Assembly: GCA_017509715.1 (NCBI GenBank)
Contig: JAFWOU010000037.1
Span: forward strand, 1 to 47,392
Reading direction: 5' to 3'
Length of the DNA: 47,392 nt
DNA from: Paludibacteraceae bacterium
GTDB taxonomy: Bacteria; Bacteroidota; Bacteroidia; Bacteroidales; Paludibacteraceae
The number at the start of each line of letters is the position of its first letter. The first letter of the stretch is position 1. Below the pieces are notes generated by a model. The model was not told the DNA's origin, ran no database searches, and saw only the letters and a list, made by a program, of their open reading frames with translations. The position numbers were made by a program, and so were the translations under genes. Shown here in pieces: positions 26,116 to 33,434 of this stretch.

Positions 26116-27423
26116 ATGGCAAGTTTTATAGTAGAAGGAGGACATAAGTTGCACGGTAGTATCACCCCGCAGGGCGCTAAGAACGAGGCGCTGCAGGTGC
26201 TGTGTGCCACCTTGCTCACCCGCGAGACCGTCGTGATCAACAACCTGCCCAATATACTCGACGTCAACAACCTCATCGACCTCATCGCCTCGATGGGCGT
26301 CACGGTCGAGAAGTTGGCCAAGGGCAAGTATGCCTTCACGGCACGTAACCTGGACACCGCCTATCTGGCTAGCCGTGACTTCTTGCAGAAATGCAATAAG
26401 TTGCGTGGTTCGGTCATGCTCATCGGTCCGCTATTGTCGCGTCTGGGCGAGATGATCTACGCCAAACCCGGTGGGGATAAGATCGGTCGTCGCCGACTGG
26501 ATACCCACTTCCAGGGTATGGTCAACCTGGGTGCTACCTTCACCTACGACAAGGACCTGCTGGCTTATCGCTTCCAGGGCAAACACCTCCGTGGCACCTA
26601 TATGTTGCTCGACGAGGCATCCGTCACCGGAACGGCCAATATCATCATGGCGTCCGTCATGGCCGAGGGTACTACCACGATCTACAACGCCGCCTGCGAA
26701 CCCTACCTGCAGCAACTCTGCCGCATGCTCAATGCCATGGGCGCCAAGATCAGCGGCGTAGGTAGCAACCTGCTTACCATTGAGGGTGTCCGCGAGCTCC
26801 ACGGCGCCCAGCATACCCTGTTGCCCGACATGATCGAGGTGGGTTCGTTTATCGGCATGGCTGCCATCACGGGTTCGGAACTGCGTATCAGCAAGGTCTC
26901 GTATCGCGACCTGGGTATCATCCCCGATGCGTTCCGGAGGTTGGGCATCCGTATTGACGTGGATGGCGACGATATCGTCATCCCTGCCCAGGAGCATTAT
27001 CAGATCGACTCCTTCCTGGATGGTTCTATCCTCACCGTTTCCGATGCCCCCTGGCCGGGATTGACACCCGACTTGCTCAGCGTCATGCTTGTCGTAGCCA
27101 CCCAGGCACGCGGATCGGTGCTGATCCATCAGAAGATGTTTGAGTCGCGTCTTTTCTTCGTCGACAAACTGATCGACATGGGTGCGCAGATCATCCTCTG
27201 TGACCCCCACCGCGCTGTGGTGATCGGTCATGACAACTCGCGCAAGCTCAAGCCCAACCACATGACCTCGCCCGATATACGTGCCGGTATCGCCATGCTT
27301 ATCGCTGCTTTGTCGGCCGATGGTGTGAGCCGGATCGACCATATCGACCAGATCGACCGAGGCTATGAGGATATCGAGCACCGACTGAATGCGATCGGCG
27401 CTTGTATCCGTCGTGAAAATTGA
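26116..27423 (+). CDS. murA: UDP-N-acetylglucosamine 1-carboxyvinyltransferase, Asp-type
   Basis: Transfers enolpyruvate from PEP to UDP-GlcNAc, the first committed step of peptidoglycan synthesis. The ATG at 26116 gives the standard start (MASFIVEGGHKLHGSITPQGAKN) and 435 aa; an in-frame ATG at 26080 overlaps murB and would add an atypical hydrophobic tail. The catalytic loop reads PGGDKIGRR: the Cys of E. coli MurA (C115) is Asp (D121) here. Asp at this position is known to give natural fosfomycin insensitivity in other bacteria such as mycobacteria. Other family blocks (ASVTGTANIIMA, TPDLLSVMLV, DIRAGIAML) are intact. Confidence 0.95.
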   Translation: MASFIVEGGHKLHGSITPQGAKNEALQVLCATLLTRETVVINNLPNILDVNNLIDLIASMGVTVEKLAKGKYAFTARNLDTAYLASRDFLQKCNKLRGSVMLIGPLLSRLGEMIYAKPGGDKIGRRRLDTHFQGMVNLGATFTYDKDLLAYRFQGKHLRGTYMLLDEASVTGTANIIMASVMAEGTTTIYNAACEPYLQQLCRMLNAMGAKISGVGSNLLTIEGVRELHGAQHTLLPDMIEVGSFIGMAAITGSELRISKVSYRDLGIIPDAFRRLGIRIDVDGDDIVIPAQEHYQIDSFLDGSILTVSDAPWPGLTPDLLSVMLVVATQARGSVLIHQKMFESRLFFVDKLIDMGAQIILCDPHRAVVIGHDNSRKLKPNHMTSPDIRAGIAMLIAALSADGVSRIDHIDQIDRGYEDIEHRLNAIGACIRREN

Positions 27424-27447
27424 ATATCGTAAAAAATTCCTAACAAT

Positions 27448-27987
27448 ATGGCAAGTGTTAATTATCAATTCATGACTTTCGACACGTATATCTCGGCCGA
27501 GCGCATTGCCGAGCGTGTACGTGAGTTGGCGCAACAGATGGCTAAGGACTATGCCGGTCGTACGCCGCATTTTATCTGCGTTCTCAACGGCGCTGTGTTC
27601 TTCTTCAGCGACCTGCTGCGTGCCCTTCCTCTCGACTGCACCATGTCGTTCGTCCAACTTCGCTCCTATGACGGCACCGAGTCCACCGGCGAGGTAGAAG
27701 AGGTCAAGCCGATCGATGTGGATGTGCGCGACCGTGACGTGATCGTCGTAGAGGATATCGTGGAGACCGGTCTGTCGATGCACTATCTCAAGCCGGTGCT
27801 GGAGGCGCAACAGCCGCGTTCCATACGCGTCGTATCGCTGCTCTACAAGCCCAGCGAACTCCATTACGAGGATGCTGCGCCCGACTACGTGGGCTTTGAG
27901 GTATCGCGTGAGTTCGTCATCGGCTATGGATTGGATATCGACGGTATCGCCCGTAACTTGCCGGATATTTATACATTGCGAAAATGA
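27448..27987 (+). CDS. hpt: Hypoxanthine phosphoribosyltransferase
   Basis: Purine salvage: joins hypoxanthine or guanine to PRPP. 179 aa. The PRPP-binding motif is VIVVEDIVETGLSM, followed by the family blocks RSIRVVSLLYKPS and PDYVGFEV (purine-stacking region) and FVIGYGLD. It follows murA by 24 bp and overlaps dsbD by 4 bp (ATGA). Confidence 0.93.
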   Translation: MASVNYQFMTFDTYISAERIAERVRELAQQMAKDYAGRTPHFICVLNGAVFFFSDLLRALPLDCTMSFVQLRSYDGTESTGEVEEVKPIDVDVRDRDVIVVEDIVETGLSMHYLKPVLEAQQPRSIRVVSLLYKPSELHYEDAAPDYVGFEVSREFVIGYGLDIDGIARNLPDIYTLRK

Positions 27988-29597
27988 AAAAACTGTTTTG
28001 GATCATATTGTCCCTGATGCCTCTGGTATCGGTCGCACAAATCGTGCAACCCGTCACGTGGAGTGGGGAAGACTTGGGGGATAGCGTGGTGCTCCGGGCT
28101 GAGATCGACTCCGGATGGCATATGAATATCATCGAACTGGGTGACCAAGAGTTCGCTCAGGAGTTTGCCGACTCTTTTCAAATCACCTTGGCCAAGGCCG
28201 ACCTGACGCCCATCCGTTTCAATGCCTGCGACGACCGTATGTGTACCGCCCCCGAGACATGGAAGTACATAGCCGAAGAGGAGGATTGCGGATGCGAGAC
28301 TGTCTGCATGTTACCACCTCCTACGGCCAGCCTCTTCGATACACCTTTCACGGCTTTCAAAAGTCTGCTGTGGATCTTTATCCTTGGTTTCCTGGGTGGC
28401 TTGCTGGCTATCTTCACCCCCTGCGTATGGCCGATTATCCCGATGACCGTCTCCTTCTTCCTCAAGCATGGCGGCGGACGACGCGATGCTATCCTCTACG
28501 GACTGAGCATCATCGTGCTCTATGTCGGACTCGGCTTGCTGGTGACCGTGCTGTTTGGTGCATCGGCTCTTAATGAACTGAGTACGAATGCGGTAGTCAA
28601 TATCGTGTTCTTCCTCTTGCTGGTGGTGTTTGCCCTGTCGTTCTTCGGATTGTTTGAGATCACGCTGCCGTCTTCTTGGTCCACAGCCCTGGATAGCAAG
28701 GCCCGCAGTACAGGCGGTTTCCTCAGCATTCTGCTCATGGCCTTCACCTTGGTCATCGTCTCCTTCTCCTGCACAGGTCCTATCATCGGCACCCTGCTCG
28801 TCGAGGCGGCCGGCAAGACGCTTCTCGCACCTACTATGGGTATGCTGGGCTTCGCTATAGCACTTGCCTTGCCCTTCTCGCTGTTTGCTATGTTCCCCGA
28901 GTGGATGAAGCAGGCACCGCGTTCCGGCGACTGGATGACCTCGTTCAAGGTCGTGCTCGCTTTCCTTGAACTGGCCCTCTCGCTGAAATTCCTCAGCGTA
29001 GCCGATATGGCATACGGGTGGGGTATACTGCCGCGTTGGCTCTTCCTGGCTATATGGATTGCTTGCTTCTTGGGCATCGGTATCTACCTCATGTGGAATA
29101 TCCGTAAGGTTTCCACCGTGCGCAAGATCATCCGTGCGGTGGTGATCATTCCGGCCATAGCCTTCGCTATCTACCTGATCCCCGGACTCTTTGGCGCACC
29201 TGTGAAAGCTATATCTGCTTTTGCTCCACCCATGGAGATCCAGGGCCGTGAAGTATTCCACGACTACGACGAGGGTATGGCCTATGCCCGTCAGACCGGT
29301 CGTCCCGTCATCATCGACTTCACCGGCTATGGTTGCGTCAACTGCCGCAAGATGGAAGCCTATGTGCTCGACAACGATAGCGTCAAGACGCGTCTGCAAA
29401 ACTATGTATTCATCGAGCTATTTGTGGATGACAAGCGCGACGGTATCGGCGAGAAGAACAGCCGTATCCAGCGTGAGCAGTTCGGCTCCAACGCACAGCC
29501 CTATTACGTCCAGCTGGACGCTAAGGGCCAATCCGTAGCCGAACCGATGGCGTTTACCACTGATCCCGATGAATTCTTAAACTGGCTAAAATATTAA
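27984..29597 (+). CDS. dsbD: Thiol:disulfide interchange protein DsbD
   Basis: Carries electrons across the inner membrane to periplasmic thiol proteins. 537 aa. A signal peptide (MKKLFWIILSLMPLVSVAQ) leads into an N-terminal domain with the pair C-D-D-R-M-C. A short Cys-rich segment (EDCGCETVC) follows it and is unusual. Eight membrane segments carry FTPCVWPIIP and SFSCTGPIIG, the Cys pair of the central domain. The C-terminal thioredoxin domain has C451-V-N-C454 in FTGYGCVNCRKME. Coupled to hpt by a 4-bp overlap. Confidence 0.93.
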   Translation: MKKLFWIILSLMPLVSVAQIVQPVTWSGEDLGDSVVLRAEIDSGWHMNIIELGDQEFAQEFADSFQITLAKADLTPIRFNACDDRMCTAPETWKYIAEEEDCGCETVCMLPPPTASLFDTPFTAFKSLLWIFILGFLGGLLAIFTPCVWPIIPMTVSFFLKHGGGRRDAILYGLSIIVLYVGLGLLVTVLFGASALNELSTNAVVNIVFFLLLVVFALSFFGLFEITLPSSWSTALDSKARSTGGFLSILLMAFTLVIVSFSCTGPIIGTLLVEAAGKTLLAPTMGMLGFAIALALPFSLFAMFPEWMKQAPRSGDWMTSFKVVLAFLELALSLKFLSVADMAYGWGILPRWLFLAIWIACFLGIGIYLMWNIRKVSTVRKIIRAVVIIPAIAFAIYLIPGLFGAPVKAISAFAPPMEIQGREVFHDYDEGMAYARQTGRPVIIDFTGYGCVNCRKMEAYVLDNDSVKTRLQNYVFIELFVDDKRDGIGEKNSRIQREQFGSNAQPYYVQLDAKGQSVAEPMAFTTDPDEFLNWLKY

Positions 29598-29607
29598 CAT
29601 ACCATAC

Positions 29608-31242
29608 ATGAATAAGTATCTCTCAGTAATAGCCCTTGTGGCCGTTTCGGTCTCCCTCTCCGCCCAATTGGCATGGGATACCGAGTTTACAAAAGACGAT
29701 TTCAACAATGCCCAGACCGTCATCTCAAAGACGGAGAACGTCGCGTTTGATAACGCGCTATTAGGCCTGGGTGGCGGTCTGAAGATAGGCAAACTCGTGG
29801 TCATCGGTACCTATGAGGACGAGTGCGTCATCGCGCTCAATCCGGTGGGCATTCCCGAGACCCTGACCTTTGCATGGCAAGGTGGTAGTACCGGTTCGTT
29901 CAGCGTCTACCAGTCGCCCGACCATAACAACTGGTCGCTTCTGCTGACCAAAGATGGTAACACCATCTCCACCGACACCGAGGAGAGCCTCCCTCTGGCC
30001 ACCAACACGCGCTACCTCAAGTTCTACGCCTCTGCCAAGACGGCCGTTGCGTTCCGTAAGATCAAGGTGTCCGAACTCAAGAGCCTCAGCGCCAGCACCG
30101 ACGAGTGGCCCTTTGGTAGCGCCATGGTCGACGATGCCGATGGCGTGAAGAGCGTGACGGTCAGCTGGACCAATATCGTGGCCGAGGTATCTTCTACCGA
30201 CCCGCATTTCTCGGCCTCGCTCACGTCGGTGGGTCAGAAGAACCAGATCAACCAGTCCACCCAACTCAATATCATCTATTCCCATACCGAGGCGGGCCAA
30301 CATAGCGGCCAGATAGTGATTGCCGGTGAGGGCCGCGAGGTGCGTATCGCTGTCTCGGGTGAGACCCGGAAATACGACCAGACGCTCACCTGGATCCAGA
30401 CGCTCGGCGAGTGCCTCACCACCGACCGACCGCTGCTTAATGCTTTCACTTCGTCGGGCCTGCCCGTAGTGTATGAGAGCTCGGATTCTACCATCGCCTA
30501 TGTCGAGAATGGCGAACTGAAGATCCTCTGTGCCGGCGAGGTGACGCTTACCGCCACCCAACCCGGTAACTACAAATTCAATCCGGCTGAACCTACCGCC
30601 AAGACCCTCACCATCCGCCGTGCCGATCCGATGATCGCTGCCACGGTGGACGACCTCACATACGGTCAATCCCTGAGCGACGCCGTGGTGCATGAGACGC
30701 TCGGCCAAGTGCCGGGTTCGTTTGCTTGGCAGAATATAGCCACAGACTCCCTCCTGGATGCCGGCGACTATGCGCTCACCTTGCTCTTCACGCCCGACGA
30801 CCCGTGTATCTACAACACCCGCACGCTCCAAGTGCCGCTTCATGTCAAAAAGGCCGTGCAGACCATCCTGTGGGAGGAGCAAGCTACCGATCTGACCGTG
30901 GGTACCCCCGTGCCTTCCACCGCCGTACTCTCGTCCGGCCTACCGATCACCTACGCCTACACCGAGTGCCTCCTCTCCATCGAGGATGGTATCATTCTTC
31001 CCGAGAACGAAGGCGAAGTGACGGTCGTAGCCTACCATCCCGGCAACAACAACTACCTGCCTACCACGGTCATCATGACCGTCTTCACCATCCAGGCCCA
31101 ACCCGGCGGAGAAACCCCGCTGGAGCAACTCTCGGCGGAGCAGCAACGTGCCGCCAGCAAGTTCCTGCATGCCGGTCAGGTATATATGCACTATGCCGGT
31201 CATGTTTATGACGCCCAAGGCCGACTGATTACGAATTATTAA
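29608..31242 (+). CDS. Secreted Ig-like/MBG-domain protein with short C-terminal tail
   Basis: 544 aa. A signal peptide (MNKYLSVIALVAVSVSLSAQ) precedes a domain of about 130 residues that looks like a beta-sandwich (TLTFAWQGGSTGSFSVYQSPDHNNWSL). Further beta domains follow; the later ones resemble bacterial Ig/MBG repeats (QTLTWIQTLGECLTT, PMIAATVDDLTYGQSLSDAV, QTILWEEQATDL). The last 28 residues (KFLHAGQVYMHYAGHVYDAQ, ending GRLITNY) match the tail of the pectate lyase encoded at 37066-38745, which I take as a shortened sorting tail. No catalytic motif is recognised. It starts 10 bp after dsbD. Confidence 0.78.
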   Translation: MNKYLSVIALVAVSVSLSAQLAWDTEFTKDDFNNAQTVISKTENVAFDNALLGLGGGLKIGKLVVIGTYEDECVIALNPVGIPETLTFAWQGGSTGSFSVYQSPDHNNWSLLLTKDGNTISTDTEESLPLATNTRYLKFYASAKTAVAFRKIKVSELKSLSASTDEWPFGSAMVDDADGVKSVTVSWTNIVAEVSSTDPHFSASLTSVGQKNQINQSTQLNIIYSHTEAGQHSGQIVIAGEGREVRIAVSGETRKYDQTLTWIQTLGECLTTDRPLLNAFTSSGLPVVYESSDSTIAYVENGELKILCAGEVTLTATQPGNYKFNPAEPTAKTLTIRRADPMIAATVDDLTYGQSLSDAVVHETLGQVPGSFAWQNIATDSLLDAGDYALTLLFTPDDPCIYNTRTLQVPLHVKKAVQTILWEEQATDLTVGTPVPSTAVLSSGLPITYAYTECLLSIEDGIILPENEGEVTVVAYHPGNNNYLPTTVIMTVFTIQAQPGGETPLEQLSAEQQRAASKFLHAGQVYMHYAGHVYDAQGRLITNY

Positions 31243-31256
31243 AAACCGACCATCAT

Positions 31257-32021
31257 ATGAAACAATACGACACCAAGCGTCCGCCGGAGAAGGAGATGAT
31301 CTTCGGTATCCGGGCGGTAATAGAAGCCATCGAGGCCGGCAAATCGCTGGACAAAGTGCTCATGCGCCGCGATATGAACTCCGCCATAGGACGTGAACTC
31401 CAGGAGCATCTTGTCGGCACCGCCACACCTATCCAACGTGTGCCCGTAGAGCGCCTCAACCAGTTTACCGACAAGAATCATCAGGGCGTCATCGCCTTCC
31501 TCTCGCCGGTCGAGTTCTATCCGATCGATAGCCTCGTCCAGTCGCTCTACGACGAGGGCAAGACGCCGCTTCTCGTCGTGCTCGACGGCGTGACCGATGT
31601 GCGTAACTTCGGTGCTATCGCGCGTACATGCGCCTGTGCCGGCGTACATGCTATCGTTATAGCTTCGCGTAGTAGCGTGGCAGTCAATGGCGATGCCATC
31701 AAGACTTCCGCCGGTGCCCTCTTCTCGCTGCCCATCTGTAAGGTGGAGAATATGCAGGAGTGCCTGCAGTACCTGCGCGATAGCGGCTTGCGCGTTGTAG
31801 CCGCCACCGAACATACCGACCGCCTCTATACCGATTGCGACCTCACCGGTCCTACGGCTATCGTCATGGGTTCCGAGGAACATGGTATCTATGGTCCTAA
31901 CCTCGACCTCTGTACCGACCGCGTCAAGCTGCCTATGACCGGCGTCATCGAGTCGCTCAACGTCAGCGTAGCGGCCGGCGTGTTTATCTACGAGGCGGTG
32001 CGCCAACGCAACCTCCAGTAA
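31257..32021 (+). CDS. rlmB: TrmH/SpoU-family RNA 2'-O-methyltransferase, RlmB-like
   Basis: 254 aa. The N-terminal substrate-binding domain (IFGIRAVIEAIEAGKSLDKVLMRRD) is followed by the knotted SPOUT domain with its three motifs: LDGVTDVRNFGAIARTC, AIVMGSEEHGI and LPMTGVIESLNVSVAAGVFIYE. RlmB methylates G2251 of 23S rRNA; close paralogues act on other rRNA or tRNA sites, so the exact site is inferred. It lies 14 bp after the secreted protein gene. Confidence 0.88.
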   Translation: MKQYDTKRPPEKEMIFGIRAVIEAIEAGKSLDKVLMRRDMNSAIGRELQEHLVGTATPIQRVPVERLNQFTDKNHQGVIAFLSPVEFYPIDSLVQSLYDEGKTPLLVVLDGVTDVRNFGAIARTCACAGVHAIVIASRSSVAVNGDAIKTSAGALFSLPICKVENMQECLQYLRDSGLRVVAATEHTDRLYTDCDLTGPTAIVMGSEEHGIYGPNLDLCTDRVKLPMTGVIESLNVSVAAGVFIYEAVRQRNLQ

Positions 32022-32060
32022 TCCGAAACCAATAGTATTAATCTGTTATATATCAACACA

Positions 32061-33416
32061 ATGGACAAACAAACCCAAATGTATGTCGAGTCTTTTATGG
32101 CCGACCTGATCAGCAAGAACCCCGGTGAGCACGAGTTCCACCAGGCTGTTCGCGAAGTAGTAGAATCGGTAGCACCGATGATCATGGCCTATCCCTATCT
32201 GCGTGAGCAGAAGATCATGGAGCGCATGGTCGAACCCGAACGCGTCATTATGTTCCGCGTACCGTGGATGGACGACGAGGGCGAGGTGCAGATAAACCGT
32301 GGCTTCCGCGTACAGATGAACTCCGCCATCGGTCCGTATAAGGGAGGCATCCGTTTCCATGCGTCTGTCAACCTCTCCATCATGAAGTTCCTTGCCTTTG
32401 AGCAGACTTTCAAGAATGCCCTGACGACCCTGCCTATGGGTGGTGCCAAGGGTGGCTCCGATTTCTCGCCGCGTGGCAAGTCCGATGCCGAGGTGATGCG
32501 TTTTTGCCAGTCGTTCATGACCGAACTCCAGCGTCATATAGGTGCCGATACCGACGTACCGGCGGGTGATATCGGTGTAGGCGGCCGTGAGATAGGCTTT
32601 ATGTTCGGCCAGTACAAGCGTCTGCGGGATGAGTTCACCGGTACGCTCACCGGTAAGGGCCAGAACTGGGGCGGCAGCCTCATGCGTCCGGAGGCTACCG
32701 GTTATGGTGCTTGCTACTTCGCCGAGGCCATGCTCGCTACGCGCGGAGAGTCGTTCGCCGGCAAACGCGTATGCATCTCCGGTGCCGGTAACGTAGCCCA
32801 GTTTGCCGCCCAGAAAGCCATGCGTCTGGGCGCCAAGGTGCTCACCCTCAGCGACTCCGACGGTTTCATCTACGATCCGGAAGGACTCAACGAAGAGAAG
32901 ATGGCCTATGTCTTCGAACTCAAGAACGTTCGTCGCGGCCGTATCAAAGAGTACGCGGCCAAGTATCCGCAGGCCCAGTATTTCCCCGGCGAGCGTCCCT
33001 GGCGCATCCCTTGCGATATCGCCATGCCGTGCGCTACGCAGAACGAGATTGAGCGTGCCGACGCCGAGAACCTGCTTAAGAACGGTTGCTTCTGCGTGAC
33101 CGAAGGTGCTAACATGCCGACTACGCCGGATGCTATCGCACTCTTCCAAGGCGCTAAGATCCTCTATAGCCCGGGTAAGGCCTCCAACGCCGGTGGTGTA
33201 GCTACCTCCGGTCTCGAGATGAGCCAGAACTCGATGCGTCTTAAGTGGACCTCCGAGGAGGTCGACCAACGTCTGCGCACCATCATGGCCGATATCCACG
33301 CCGCTTGCCTCAAGTACGGCACAGAAGAGGACGGCTATATCAACTACGTCCGTGGTGCCAACATCGCCGGCTTCATGAAGGTCGCCAACGCCATGGTCGA
33401 GCAAGGCCTCGTATAA
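32061..33416 (+). CDS. gdhA: NADP-type glutamate dehydrogenase
   Basis: Ammonia assimilation: 2-oxoglutarate, NH4+ and NADPH to glutamate. 451 aa, the size of the hexameric short form. KGGIRFHASVN and PMGGAKGGSDFSP contain the catalytic Lys (K130). The Rossmann motif GAGNVAQFAA and TEGANMPTT follow. The C-terminal PGKASNAGGVATSGLEMSQN block is typical of the biosynthetic enzyme. No clear promoter is seen in the 39-bp gap upstream. Confidence 0.96.
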   Translation: MDKQTQMYVESFMADLISKNPGEHEFHQAVREVVESVAPMIMAYPYLREQKIMERMVEPERVIMFRVPWMDDEGEVQINRGFRVQMNSAIGPYKGGIRFHASVNLSIMKFLAFEQTFKNALTTLPMGGAKGGSDFSPRGKSDAEVMRFCQSFMTELQRHIGADTDVPAGDIGVGGREIGFMFGQYKRLRDEFTGTLTGKGQNWGGSLMRPEATGYGACYFAEAMLATRGESFAGKRVCISGAGNVAQFAAQKAMRLGAKVLTLSDSDGFIYDPEGLNEEKMAYVFELKNVRRGRIKEYAAKYPQAQYFPGERPWRIPCDIAMPCATQNEIERADAENLLKNGCFCVTEGANMPTTPDAIALFQGAKILYSPGKASNAGGVATSGLEMSQNSMRLKWTSEEVDQRLRTIMADIHAACLKYGTEEDGYINYVRGANIAGFMKVANAMVEQGLV

Positions 33417-33434
33417 CGTAAATTATAAAATAAG

